This document shows, piece after piece, positions 1-8,888 of a stretch of 64,000 bases of DNA. Source of the stretch: Olleya sp. Bg11-27 (lineage in GTDB: Bacteria; Bacteroidota; Bacteroidia; Flavobacteriales; Flavobacteriaceae). Made by a program: the position numbers and the translations under genes. The DNA lies in assembly GCF_002831645.1 (NCBI RefSeq), contig NZ_CP025117.1, positions 248,001-312,000 on the forward strand. The letters are read 5' to 3'. The notes under the pieces were generated by a model, which searched no databases, was not told the origin of the DNA, and was given only the letters and a program-made list of their open reading frames with translations. Every line of letters starts with the position of its first letter. The first letter of the stretch is position 1.

Positions 1-378
1 CAAGATTGGGAGGCTATCACAACATTATTCAAAAACCATTTTGAAAGTATCGCACCAAATGGCGTTAAAGTAAAAGTAACACCGCATCACGGTGGACAAG
101 GTTACGTAACACCAATTGACAGCGTAGGGTATCAGGCAGCCAGCAAGGCTTACCAAGAAACCTTTGGAAAAACACCAATACCACAACGTAGTGGAGGAAG
201 TATTCCAATAGTTGCTTTATTCGAACAAGAATTAAAAAGCAAAACTATTTTAATGGGCTTTGGTTTAGACAGCGATGCAATCCACAGTCCAAACGAACAT
301 TTTGGAGTATGGAACTACTTAAAAGGAATCGAAACTATTCCGTATTTTTACAAGTATTTTACAGAAATGTATAAATAA
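1..378 (+). CDS. M20-family metallodipeptidase, C-terminal part (5' end outside window)
   Basis: The frame is open from the first base to TAA at 376-378 and gives 125 residues. The text has the C-terminal signature of M20 dipeptidases: a lid-domain stretch with HHGG, then RSGGSIPI, and the closing GFGLDSDAIHSPNEHF, whose His is a zinc or substrate ligand in the family. These are cytosolic zinc peptidases that cleave dipeptides. The catalytic N-terminal half is off the window, so completeness cannot be judged. A repeat-like double hairpin (386-500) follows the stop codon. Confidence 0.8.
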   Translation, partial: QDWEAITTLFKNHFESIAPNGVKVKVTPHHGGQGYVTPIDSVGYQAASKAYQETFGKTPIPQRSGGSIPIVALFEQELKSKTILMGFGLDSDAIHSPNEHFGVWNYLKGIETIPYFYKYFTEMYK

Positions 379-385
379 TTATTAG

Positions 386-500
386 GGTGTCTCCACCTTT
401 TGCTTTTTAGTAGCAAAAGGTGGTCACGTCATCCGCTATATCTTTATTTTGCCATATATGGCAGCAAAATAAAGGATGCCACTACTACCGCTTACACAAA
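386..500. repeat. REP-like element with two perfect hairpins
   Basis: Two consecutive inverted repeats lie between the dipeptidase stop and the transporter start. Arms 393-404 and 412-423 (12 bp, 7-nt loop) are perfect. Arms 442-452 and 464-474 (11 bp) are also perfect, and a GCCATATATGGC palindrome sits at 451-462 in the second loop. The flanks CATCCGCTATAT and GGATGCCACTAC resemble a dispersed element I recall from flavobacterial intergenic regions. It may also help end transcription of the dipeptidase gene. No second copy was found in this window. Confidence 0.55.
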
Positions 501-510
501 ACCAATCAAG

Positions 511-1374
511 ATGAAAGACCAACATTTAAAGCGCGTTTTAGAACTCACCTTTGCCACACTACTCATTAGCACTTCTGGTAGTTTAGGACGCTACATAGAT
601 ATGCCTGCTCCCGTTACCATTTGGTTTAGAAGTGGACTAGCGATGTTAATTCTTTTAGCTTACTGTAAGTATAAAAAAATAAAACTTAAAATTGAATCCA
701 AAAAAGATTTAGGCGCTTTTGTGCTAAGCGCACTATTTATGGCTTCGCATTGGATAACCTATTTTATAGCCTTGCAGCTCTCAAGTGTTGCTATTGGTAT
801 GCTAGCTTTATTTACCTATCCAATAATGACTGCTTTTTTAGAACCCTTGTTTTCCAAAACAAAATTCGATTACATGCATCTGTTGTTAGGTGCAATGGTC
901 ATATTAGGGATTTATATCTTGTCACCAGAATTAGATTTTCAAAGTGATTCCGTAAAAGGGATTATGTTTGGTCTACTCTCGGCTTTCTGCTATGCACTAC
1001 GTATTTTAATCCTCAAACAATACGTTACTTCTTATCATGGAAGTAGTTTAATGTTTTTCCAACTATTAATTATTACTATTGTATTAGCACCAGCATTGTT
1101 TTTTCTAGAGACTACAAATATTACGACTCAGTTTCCATATGTTATCATTCTAGCAGTAGTAACTACAGCTATTGGACACACTTTATTTGTTCAAAGTCTG
1201 AATCATTTTAAAGTTAGTACCGCCAGTATTATTGGAAGTACACAACCTATTTTTGGAATTATAATCGCTTTTTTCTTTTTAAACGAAATCCCCAATTGGA
1301 ATACATTTTTTGGAGGTATGCTAATCCTATCTACAGTTGTAATAGAGAGTTTACGGTCTAGAAAAACTGCTTAA
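511..1374 (+). CDS. DMT-superfamily (EamA) transporter
   Basis: The 287-residue protein has about ten hydrophobic helices and two EamA halves, as in drug/metabolite exporters of the inner membrane. The frame stays open upstream to a TTG at 400, but that extension translates the double-hairpin repeat (residues such as SSKRWSRHPLYL) and is very unlikely to be protein. I therefore chose the ATG at 511 (MKDQHLKRV), which gives the usual family length. The substrate cannot be told from sequence. The convergent M28 peptidase gene ends 3 bp away. Confidence 0.8.
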   Translation: MKDQHLKRVLELTFATLLISTSGSLGRYIDMPAPVTIWFRSGLAMLILLAYCKYKKIKLKIESKKDLGAFVLSALFMASHWITYFIALQLSSVAIGMLALFTYPIMTAFLEPLFSKTKFDYMHLLLGAMVILGIYILSPELDFQSDSVKGIMFGLLSAFCYALRILILKQYVTSYHGSSLMFFQLLIITIVLAPALFFLETTNITTQFPYVIILAVVTTAIGHTLFVQSLNHFKVSTASIIGSTQPIFGIIIAFFFLNEIPNWNTFFGGMLILSTVVIESLRSRKTA

Positions 1375-1377
1375 CGA

Positions 1378-2748
1378 TTATTCTTTAATTAACTTTTGAT
1401 TACTCTTTTGTCCATCAACTTCTAAAAGAACAAAATAAACACCATGACTTAACTCTGACAACTCCAGTTGAGTCGCTCTTTCTTTAAGCGTTTGTGTTAG
1501 TACTACTTGACCATTGATAGTAACAATACTTACTTCGGCTTGATCAAACGGAGTCAACTCAACCGTTAAAACACTTTTTACTGGATTTGGAAAGAATTTA
1601 AAATCACCCGTATTAAAACTTGAGATATTTAACGTATTTACAGAAAAACAAGAACTAACTTCCATACAACTCCCGTTAGTAATTTCGACTTTATAATTAC
1701 CATTTACCGTTGGAGAATAACTCTGGTTAGTAGCACCAAAAATAACTGTTTCTGTATCACAATCAATCCATTGATACGTTGCTAGAGTTTCATTTGCAAG
1801 CAATGTCCCTGCATTTTGAGTAATCCTATTATCAACAGCTACAAGGCCTCCTTTAGTCACCATATACCCCGTAATTAGCTTAGTCAGTTGTAGATAATAT
1901 GGAAAATTCAAAGTACTATAACGGTCGTTAGAACTGTGATAAAAAGGAGTTTCATCATTTGTTTCCCAAGATTCACCTACTAAAACAGCGCTATACCCTT
2001 GATTCCAAAATCTTGAATGATCACTAGCTGTTGTCCCTGGATTAACCACATTAACATTTAATGTAAAACCATAGGTAGGATTATTTAAAATAGAAATAAT
2101 ATCATCTTTCATTGTTAGAGAATTTCCAAAATCCCTAACATCGATATCAAAATTATTATCGTTATTCCCATCATATCCCATCATGTCAATATTTAAAACA
2201 CCTAAAATATTATCTCCATTAGCTGCCGCTTGAGTAGCATAATAATTAGACCCTACTAATCCGTTTTCTTCCTCATCCCAAAGGGCATACACGATAGTAT
2301 TGTCTAAACACTGTGTAGATAACAACCTTGCTATTTCTAAAACAGCAGCTGTACCACTAGCATTATCATCTGCACAATAATCTGCAACCGAATCGTAATG
2401 GGCACACACCATATAAATAGCATCAGGGTTAGTTTTTCCTAATTGTGTTGCAATAACATTCCTGCGTCCCGTTTCTCCATTAATTAATTGGTTGGCTACG
2501 GTTAAATTATCTAGACCATTCAATTTTTCAAATAAATAATCGGCAGCCAAGTCATTATTGGCTTGTACTCTGTTTTGAATGGTCACAGAATTACCATTAA
2601 CAACAGTAGCTTGCTCACCAGTAAACTCTCTTAACGTTAATTGTAAAGAATCTAAGCTGACTTGATTTATAACCTCTGAAATAGTTTGGCTACTAGCAAA
2701 AAAAACGATAAAAAAAAATCCTAAAAAACTAACCAAATTCTTATTCAT
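1378..2748 (-). CDS. Secreted M28-family zinc peptidase with T9SS sorting tail
   Basis: The 456-residue protein starts with a signal peptide ending near FFASSQ. Residues about 110-260 carry the M28 zinc-peptidase motifs: HYDS, then DDNASG, the catalytic WDEEENGLVG, the metal-ligand region NIDMMGYDG and the late ASDHSRF His. The last ~75 residues (FFPNPVKSVLTVEL onward, ending SNQKLIKE) form a type A C-terminal sorting domain, so export through the type IX system to the cell surface or medium is expected. M28 enzymes are mostly aminopeptidases; the exact specificity here is unknown. Confidence 0.85.
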   Translation of the reverse strand: MNKNLVSFLGFFFIVFFASSQTISEVINQVSLDSLQLTLREFTGEQATVVNGNSVTIQNRVQANNDLAADYLFEKLNGLDNLTVANQLINGETGRRNVIATQLGKTNPDAIYMVCAHYDSVADYCADDNASGTAAVLEIARLLSTQCLDNTIVYALWDEEENGLVGSNYYATQAAANGDNILGVLNIDMMGYDGNNDNNFDIDVRDFGNSLTMKDDIISILNNPTYGFTLNVNVVNPGTTASDHSRFWNQGYSAVLVGESWETNDETPFYHSSNDRYSTLNFPYYLQLTKLITGYMVTKGGLVAVDNRITQNAGTLLANETLATYQWIDCDTETVIFGATNQSYSPTVNGNYKVEITNGSCMEVSSCFSVNTLNISSFNTGDFKFFPNPVKSVLTVELTPFDQAEVSIVTINGQVVLTQTLKERATQLELSELSHGVYFVLLEVDGQKSNQKLIKE

Positions 2749-2809
2749 GACCTCAATATATTAACGTTAATGATTATTCAAAGGTAGCATTTTAAAAGAA
2801 AAAACGGCT

Positions 2810-2868
2810 CTACATTTGTAGAATCAATTATTTGTTCTACATTTGTAGAAGTTAATCTAAACTTGTAG
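2810..2868 (+). promoter_or_regulatory. BlaI-type operator pair overlapping a -33/-7 promoter
   Basis: Two identical dyads CTACATTTGTAG lie at 2810-2821 and 2837-2848, and a half-site-like CTAAACTTGTAG at 2857-2868. Each full dyad contains TACA-N2-TGTA, the core known for BlaI/MecI operators. TACATTTG in the second dyad (2838-2845) matches the Bacteroidota -7 box TAnnTTTG, and TTTG in the first lies 19 bp upstream, where a -33 element belongs. A BlaI dimer on either dyad would block the promoter. The predicted transcript starts about 20 nt before blaI, which fits autoregulation. Confidence 0.75.
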
Positions 2869-2870
2869 AC

Positions 2871-3236
2871 ATGCAATTATCAAAAACGGAAGAAGAATTA
2901 ATGAATCACCTATGGAAACTAGAAAAAGCTTTCATGAAAGATTTATTAGAAGCCTATCCAGAGCCAAAACCTGCTAATACAACCGTTGCAACTTTATTAA
3001 AGCGAATGACCGACAAAGGTTTTGTTGGTTATACAAAGTTTGGAAACTCAAGACAATACTATCCTTTGGTTAAAAAAAAGGACTATTTCTCCAGGCATGT
3101 TAATGGCCTAATTAAAAACTTTTTTAATAACAGCAGTTCACAGTTTGCGTCTTTTTTTACAAAAGAAACGGATTTAAGCAAAACCGAATTAGAAGAGTTA
3201 AGAGCAATAATTGACAACGAAATTAAAAACAAGTAA
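2871..3236 (+). CDS. BlaI/MecI-family transcriptional repressor
   Basis: The 121-residue protein has the BlaI winged helix (SKTEEELMNHLWKLEKA, then NTTVATLLKRMTDKGFVGY) and a short C-terminal dimerisation region. Repressors of this family sit on DNA dyads and are released when a partner M56 sensor protease is activated. That partner is the next gene, 2 bp downstream, so the two form an operon. The operator dyads just upstream point to autoregulation. There is no beta-lactamase next to the pair; the regulated target may be an envelope-stress function rather than drug resistance. Confidence 0.88.
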   Translation: MQLSKTEEELMNHLWKLEKAFMKDLLEAYPEPKPANTTVATLLKRMTDKGFVGYTKFGNSRQYYPLVKKKDYFSRHVNGLIKNFFNNSSSQFASFFTKETDLSKTELEELRAIIDNEIKNK

Positions 3237-3238
3237 TC

Positions 3239-5410
3239 ATGGAACTAATTGTATTAAAATCCAGTGTTTGCCTTTTGGTTTTTCTATTGTATTACAAGAT
3301 AGCGTTAGAGCCATTAAGCATTCATAAATTTAAAAGAGTTTATTTATTGGTTACTATTGCAATCGCGGTAATCATACCTTTTATAACGTTTGTAAAATAT
3401 GTCGAGCCTACTTTTGACAATTCACCATTTATTTTTGATACTTCGACAACACTGCCATTAGACACACATTTTAAAATAGCAGAACAAACGAACTACTTAT
3501 CTAACATTTTATGGAGTATTTATGCTTTAGGAGTAGGCTTATTCTTTATTAGATTTTGCGTTAATCTATTTCAAATAATTTCAAAAATCAGAAAACATAC
3601 TAAAGTTAAAAGCAATTCTTTTATCAATGTATTGATGGAACATTTAGATATTCCGCATACCTTTTTCAATTTCATCTTTCTCAATAAAAACAAGTTTGAA
3701 AACAATCAAATCCCTGCTGAAGTCTTACTACACGAACAAACGCACGCAAAACAAAAACATAGTTTAGATATTATAATTATCGAAGTAATACAAATACTAT
3801 TTTGGTTTAACCCACTACTATATTGGCTTAAAAAAGAAATTAAACTTAATCATGAGTTTTTAGCTGATCAAGACGTTATAAACCAAGGTATCGACACTAA
3901 AACTTATCAAACAATTTTATTACAATTCTCGTCTAATCAACAAGAATTAGCATTCGTTAATGCTATCAATTATTCATCAATCAAAAAACGTTTCACACTT
4001 ATGAACACACAAACACCACAGCCAACCGTTCGGCTACGCAGCTTATTACTACTACCTCTTTTAGGGCTTTTAGTTTACAGTTTTAGCAGTACTAAAGAGC
4101 TTGAAAAAGAAATAACTCCTGATATACATTTTCAAGATGAAAAAGCAACAAATATTGATAAAAGCAACATAATAAAACAAATTGAAGCAACTTTAGAGAA
4201 TAATAAAGAAATAAGAATCAATTACGTTAATCAAAATTCATCATTACTAGTTAACGAAATAGAATGTGATGGCTGTCAACTTAATCTTACTAAGAAAGGT
4301 ATAGCAGAGTTAATTTTAAGCACAACTCACAAAGAAGAAATAACTAGCTTTAAATTAAAAATTCCAGGAGTTACAACATCACATAATAAAGGAAACACAC
4401 TTAATGACCAAAGTCGTCAATCCTTATCAACAATTAAAAAAGGAGACTTTATCATGCTTTTTGACATAGCTTCTGAGTCTAAGAAATATAAATCTATAAG
4501 AATACAATTAGTATACAAAGATGATGAAAACTATTCAGAGTCACCTGAAGTAAAAAAAGGAGAAGAGTCTAGTATTCCTCCACCACCTCCTGTAAATCCT
4601 AATACAACTCCAGAGGAGAAAGCAAAACAGGCAAAGGTTATAGAAAAACACAATAAAGACAATAAAATCACAAATGAAAGAGTTTATAAAAACCCTCCAC
4701 TACCACATCCTGCTCCATTAAAGTCAGATAAAAACACTGGATTTATAGCCATAAATGGGCAACAACATTTTTACACAACAATAAATGGTAAAACTAAATA
4801 TTATAATCGTTGGGGAATTGAAGTTGATAGCAAAGGAACCAAATTATCCTCTACCCAAACTGACGGTAGCAAAGTTGTACCAGGTCAAAAAATAACTAAA
4901 ATTCACAAAGACGGTAAATTGATTAGTGAATTTAAAAAAACCTGGGAAGATGATGACTTTAGCACACCTCCTACTACTCCTTCTCCTTTCCATCCTGCTA
5001 AAACAGAACTAAATGACAAAAGGTCAAAAATAGAAGCAAGGCGCAATGAAATAATGTCAAAAAGAAAAGAAAAATTAGAACAATTAAAAAACGAAAGAAC
5101 TGCAAAAAAAAAGAAACGAATAGAACAGTTGGAACAAAGAAAACTGGAAATGATAGAGCAACGTAAAAAAACAGAAAACACTCTCCCGCCGCCACCTCCA
5201 ATAAGCACTAAAGACCACGTTGTCAAAATGGCAAAGAAAGGAGCTTCTTTTTACTATAATGGGGACGCTATTACCTCTGATAAAGCAATAGATTTAGTAA
5301 AAAACAATTCTAATCTAAATATCTCCTCCAAGACAAACAATGGTTCATCTACAGTATATATTTCAGAAAAACCAATACATACGCTTAATGGAAAAGTTAT
5401 AAACGAATAA
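3239..5410 (+). CDS. BlaR1-like M56 membrane metalloprotease with long C-terminal extension
   Basis: The first ~280 residues match M56/BlaR1 sensors: N-terminal helices, HEQTH at residues 165-169, a second Glu/His region (HEFLADQ) and a last helix near 265-285. The remaining ~440 residues are unusual: a stretch about 310-420 containing a CDGC motif, proline runs (about 443-450 and again near 635), a highly charged Lys/Glu coiled-coil-like segment (about 595-640), and no penicillin-binding sensor domain. The input is therefore probably not a beta-lactam. It follows blaI by 2 bp and ends at a strong terminator. Confidence 0.82.
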   Translation: MELIVLKSSVCLLVFLLYYKIALEPLSIHKFKRVYLLVTIAIAVIIPFITFVKYVEPTFDNSPFIFDTSTTLPLDTHFKIAEQTNYLSNILWSIYALGVGLFFIRFCVNLFQIISKIRKHTKVKSNSFINVLMEHLDIPHTFFNFIFLNKNKFENNQIPAEVLLHEQTHAKQKHSLDIIIIEVIQILFWFNPLLYWLKKEIKLNHEFLADQDVINQGIDTKTYQTILLQFSSNQQELAFVNAINYSSIKKRFTLMNTQTPQPTVRLRSLLLLPLLGLLVYSFSSTKELEKEITPDIHFQDEKATNIDKSNIIKQIEATLENNKEIRINYVNQNSSLLVNEIECDGCQLNLTKKGIAELILSTTHKEEITSFKLKIPGVTTSHNKGNTLNDQSRQSLSTIKKGDFIMLFDIASESKKYKSIRIQLVYKDDENYSESPEVKKGEESSIPPPPPVNPNTTPEEKAKQAKVIEKHNKDNKITNERVYKNPPLPHPAPLKSDKNTGFIAINGQQHFYTTINGKTKYYNRWGIEVDSKGTKLSSTQTDGSKVVPGQKITKIHKDGKLISEFKKTWEDDDFSTPPTTPSPFHPAKTELNDKRSKIEARRNEIMSKRKEKLEQLKNERTAKKKKRIEQLEQRKLEMIEQRKKTENTLPPPPPISTKDHVVKMAKKGASFYYNGDAITSDKAIDLVKNNSNLNISSKTNNGSSTVYISEKPIHTLNGKVINE

Positions 5411-5429
5411 TTAAATGCTTTTACATCAC

Positions 5430-5462
5430 AAAAAAACCTCAAATAATTTGAGGTTTTTTTTT
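5430..5462 (+). terminator. Rho-independent terminator after the M56 gene
   Basis: The sequence AACCTCAAAT-AATTTGAGGTT forms a short perfect stem flanked by A and T runs (T9 on the + strand). It lies about 20 nt after the stop codon of the BlaR1-like gene. Confidence 0.85.
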
Positions 5463-5534
5463 GCTTTAAACTGTAACAAAATCAAACCTTTAGCGTTCTA
5501 ATAGATAGCATCAATCAATCAAAACAATCACATC

Positions 5535-6635
5535 ATGTTAAATCATTTTTTTATTATCTGTTCTGGAGCGGATACAGCGATACTAAAAACATCCTCCATT
5601 GGCGAACAAAATAAATATGCAGGAATAGGCGCCACAATCTTTTTTACTGCAATACTAGCTTTTATAGCTTCAAGCTACGCACTTTACACCATTTTTGAAA
5701 GCATATTCACGTCTATGGGATTTGGATTAGTTTGGGGGCTTTTAATTTTTAATCTAGACCGGTTTATTGTGTCAACCATCAAAAAAAGAGGTTCATTTTT
5801 CAATCAATTGCTTCAAGCAACACCTAGACTAATTTTAGCTTTAATTATTGCTATTGTAATATCAAAACCTTTAGAGCTTAAGATCTTTGAAAAAGAAATC
5901 AATCAAGTCTTATTAACCGAAAAAAATGCAATGACACTGCAAAATCAAGACGACATTGCTTTGCAATTTTCACCTAAAGAAACCGAATTGAAACAACAAA
6001 TCCTTAACCTTCAAAATGAAATAGATGCTAAAGCAGCAGAAGTAAACACATTATACAGCACATATATTACAGAAGCAGAAGGTACTTCCGGATCAAACAA
6101 ATTAGGAAAAGGCCCTGTTTACAAAGAAAAAAGGGATAAACACGATACAGCCTTAGCTGAATTACAATTACTAAAAACAGAGTCCAAAGATAAAGTTGCT
6201 ACAATTGAAGCTGAATTACTTTTACTAAAAACCAAATACGATAGTCAAGTTGCCAATACACAACCTATAATTGATGGCTTTGATGGTTTAATGGCACGTG
6301 TGACTGCTTTAAACACTTTACCTTGGATCCCTTCCTTTTTTATATTTTTATTGTTTCTAGCTATTGAAACGTCTCCAATTATAGCTAAATTATTAGCTCC
6401 AAAAGGCGAATATGATTTTAAATTAGAAGACCAAGAAACAGCTATAAAAACAGTAGTTGAACAACGTGTAAAAGAAAGAGCATTATCTGTCACTGCTGAT
6501 TTTAAAATAAACGATAAAATATATAGCGATCTATCTGAAGATGATGAAATCTATCAGTACAAGCAAAAAAAAGCACGTGCATTACTGCAACTTCAAGCCG
6601 ATGCATTTTACAAACAACAAGAAAAAGCATTGTAA
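5535..6635 (+). CDS. DUF4407 family membrane protein
   Basis: The 366-residue protein has helices at about 30-75 and 90-115, the family's NLDRFIVSTIKKRG stretch after the second helix, a long charged coiled-coil region (about 140-255) and another hydrophobic helix near 265-285. The topology and the NLDR motif match DUF4407 proteins, which have no established function. It stands alone, between terminators on both sides. Confidence 0.75.
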   Translation: MLNHFFIICSGADTAILKTSSIGEQNKYAGIGATIFFTAILAFIASSYALYTIFESIFTSMGFGLVWGLLIFNLDRFIVSTIKKRGSFFNQLLQATPRLILALIIAIVISKPLELKIFEKEINQVLLTEKNAMTLQNQDDIALQFSPKETELKQQILNLQNEIDAKAAEVNTLYSTYITEAEGTSGSNKLGKGPVYKEKRDKHDTALAELQLLKTESKDKVATIEAELLLLKTKYDSQVANTQPIIDGFDGLMARVTALNTLPWIPSFFIFLLFLAIETSPIIAKLLAPKGEYDFKLEDQETAIKTVVEQRVKERALSVTADFKINDKIYSDLSEDDEIYQYKQKKARALLQLQADAFYKQQEKAL

Positions 6636-6636
6636 C

Positions 6637-6671
6637 AAAAAAGGCTTCAATTAATAATTGAAGCCTTTTTT
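6637..6671. terminator. Bidirectional terminator
   Basis: The perfect stem AAGGCTTCAATT / AATTGAAGCCTT with A and T runs on its two sides lies between the convergent DUF4407 and PhnA genes and can serve both. Confidence 0.85.
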
Positions 6672-6688
6672 ATATGTTGTCATTAAGA

Positions 6689-7267
6689 TTATAGTTTCTT
6701 AACGTATTCAGTAATAATAACGGTAAGTGTTGGTCCTACTTTACCTTCAATATAAGTTGCGTTTTCACGATCTAATCTAATATTTCTAACGGCTGTCCCT
6801 TGTTTAGCAACTTGGCTAGATCCTTTAATTTTAAGATCTTTAACTAAAACGACACTATCTCCAGTTTCTAAAATTACACCATTAACATCTCTATGGATAA
6901 TTTTATCTGCTTCATCTTTATGCTCGTCCGTTAATCTAGCGATTGCTAAATTATCTTCGTCCAAGTACATCATGTCTAACAAATCTTTTGGCCAACCTTC
7001 ACCTCTTAATCGTTGTAACATTCTCCAAGCCATAATCTGAACAGCCACATGCTCCGACCACATACTATCGTTTAAACATCTCCAATGGTTAACATCCATC
7101 TCTGTGTTTTTTTCGATTTGATCATAACAGGTTCCGCAAACTAATACGCAAGTATCTACAGTTTCTGTTAATGATGGCGGAATATTATATTGTCTGGTAT
7201 CTATATTAGAAGTACATAACTCGCAAGTTGTATTGCTTCTTTCTTGTAACATTTGAAGTACGCTCAT
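6689..7267 (-). CDS. PhnA-domain zinc-ribbon protein
   Basis: The 192-residue protein has an N-terminal zinc ribbon (CELC and, ~30 residues on, CGTC) and a C-terminal PhnA domain with DSVVLVKDLKIKGSS and a closing GPTLTVIITEYVKKL. The name comes from the E. coli phosphonate operon, but the protein's role there was never firmly shown and no phosphonate genes are nearby. It is probably a cytosolic protein of unknown function with its own promoter. Confidence 0.8.
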   Translation of the reverse strand: MSVLQMLQERSNTTCELCTSNIDTRQYNIPPSLTETVDTCVLVCGTCYDQIEKNTEMDVNHWRCLNDSMWSEHVAVQIMAWRMLQRLRGEGWPKDLLDMMYLDEDNLAIARLTDEHKDEADKIIHRDVNGVILETGDSVVLVKDLKIKGSSQVAKQGTAVRNIRLDRENATYIEGKVGPTLTVIITEYVKKL

Positions 7268-7330
7268 GAAAATTGTTTTTTGATGCGTACAAATATAGTA
7301 ATTGCTTTGTGTTTTTCTACATAAAGTAGA

Positions 7331-8332
7331 TTAAGATGCTTGTTGAATTGCTTTAACCAAGCCTTTAGCAACATATACTTCTAATAATTTAGAGTTATTA
7401 GCGGTAAATGTAACCTCCTTTGCACTTGCAGGGATTAAAACAGTTTCTCCCATTTTAAGCGTTTCGATATGATTTGCTATTGCAATGTCGACCTCACCTT
7501 CTACACACATAAAAATGATAAACGAATCTAAATCTGAATAATCAATAATTTTATGCGCTGTAACATCTAAAATATTAGTTGTAAAATAATCGCAGTTAAC
7601 CAAATTAGCACTAGTATTAGGTTGTAATGTATAGTCTGCTTTTCCGTTAGAATCAAATTGTTTGGTCGCCTGCTCTGCTAACTTGGTATGCAGTTCTCTT
7701 TTCTGCCCAGAATCATCTGTTCTATCCCAATCGTACACACGATAGGTAATATCTGAGGTTTGCTGAATTTCTGCAGCTAAAACACCTGCACCTATTGCAT
7801 GAATTTTTCCTGCTGGAATAAAAAAACTATCTCCTTTTTTAACTTGTTCTCTATTAAATACTGAAGCTACATTTTGCGCCGTAATATGATTTAAAAGCTC
7901 TGGATCTGTTGTTTTATCTTTTAAACCTAATACAATATCTGCATTAGCATCACTATCCATTATATACCACATCTCTGTCTTTCCAAAACTATCATGATGT
8001 TTTTTAGCCATTTTATTATCTGGATGTACTTGTACTGACAAATCAGTTTTAGCATCCAAAAATTTAATTAATAGAGGAAAATTACAACCAAAATTCGCAA
8101 AGTTTTCTGCCCCTAAAAGGTCTGCTTTATGTGTTGCTATTAAGTCTTTTAAATTAGCACCTTTATAGTCTCCATTATTAACTTCCGAAATATTCCCATT
8201 GACATCAGAAATCTCCCAGCTCTCACCAACATTATCTTTATCTGTAGCTTTCCCTAAAAGTTGCCCTAGTTTGTTTCCGCCCCAAATTTTCTCTTTTAAG
8301 ATGGGATTAAATTTTATTGGATAGACTTTCAT
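7331..8332 (-). CDS. manA: Mannose-6-phosphate isomerase, class I
   Basis: The 333-residue cupin enzyme interconverts mannose-6-phosphate and fructose-6-phosphate. The zinc-site motifs are visible: QVHPDNKMAKKHH, then GKTEMWY, and later FFIPAGKIHAIGAG. Length is normal for the short bacterial form. It feeds GDP-mannose synthesis and lies directly downstream (10 bp) of the receiver-glycosyltransferase operon, so it may be co-transcribed with it and supply sugar for the polysaccharide made by this locus. Confidence 0.88.
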   Translation of the reverse strand: MKVYPIKFNPILKEKIWGGNKLGQLLGKATDKDNVGESWEISDVNGNISEVNNGDYKGANLKDLIATHKADLLGAENFANFGCNFPLLIKFLDAKTDLSVQVHPDNKMAKKHHDSFGKTEMWYIMDSDANADIVLGLKDKTTDPELLNHITAQNVASVFNREQVKKGDSFFIPAGKIHAIGAGVLAAEIQQTSDITYRVYDWDRTDDSGQKRELHTKLAEQATKQFDSNGKADYTLQPNTSANLVNCDYFTTNILDVTAHKIIDYSDLDSFIIFMCVEGEVDIAIANHIETLKMGETVLIPASAKEVTFTANNSKLLEVYVAKGLVKAIQQAS

Positions 8333-8342
8333 AATGACTGAT

Positions 8343-8840
8343 TTATAGTTTACTTAAATACTGACGGTGCACAAATTTGTTTTTTACATTCAATTTTTTC
8401 AAATACTCTACTACTGAAAACAAACTTTGAAATAATGTTAATTTAATACCGCGATCTTTTAATTTTTGTGTATTATAATCTTCAATAACCTCATGATTTT
8501 CGTTAATTGCTTTTACTAAACCGTTTAATCCTTGGTATTTAATATTCAGTAAATTGGTACAGACATACCCTAAATGTTTTAAATTAAATTGATTAAACAT
8601 AAATCTAGCGCCTGCTCTTACTGCTGATACGTCCGATTTAAATTTTCTGATATCTACTACAGATACATTGGGTAATCTAGAGTCTTTAATATCTTGTAAT
8701 GCTAAAAGCGTATTGTCCTTACTTGCATTATTAACTAAACAGAATTGAATGTCTTTGGACTGTCTAAGCTGATTAGTAAAAATAGCTATGTCTATATCTT
8801 TCTCATTATTATGAAAGATTATTATGATACCTGTTTTCAT
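8343..8840 (-). CDS. Degenerate GT2-like protein without catalytic DxD
   Basis: The 165-residue protein resembles the N-terminal nucleotide-binding half of GT2 glycosyltransferases (IIIIFHNNEKDID, then LVNNASKDNT). Where the upstream neighbour has FLDADLS, this protein has YVCTNLLNI, so the metal-binding DxD is missing and the acceptor half is absent. It is probably a non-catalytic relative or partner of the receiver-GT2 fusion, 48 bp upstream in the same operon. It is intact as a reading frame and not obviously a pseudogene. Confidence 0.6.
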   Translation of the reverse strand: MKTGIIIIFHNNEKDIDIAIFTNQLRQSKDIQFCLVNNASKDNTLLALQDIKDSRLPNVSVVDIRKFKSDVSAVRAGARFMFNQFNLKHLGYVCTNLLNIKYQGLNGLVKAINENHEVIEDYNTQKLKDRGIKLTLFQSLFSVVEYLKKLNVKNKFVHRQYLSKL

Positions 8841-8888
8841 GATTTGGGGATTTAGAAAGTTTGGTAATTAAGTTACTTATAATTAATG

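Noticed and set aside
400-510. N-terminal extension of the DMT transporter starting at a TTG
   Set aside because: It translates the double-hairpin repeat element, has no transporter-like sequence, and the ATG at 511 gives the usual family length.
4903-5226. Antisense frames within the M56 protease gene
   Set aside because: Low-complexity Phe/Ser/Leu-rich translations are the complement of the Lys/Glu-rich coding region.
2871-5410. Beta-lactam resistance module
   Set aside because: The M56 protein has no penicillin-binding sensor domain and there is no beta-lactamase or PBP gene beside the pair.
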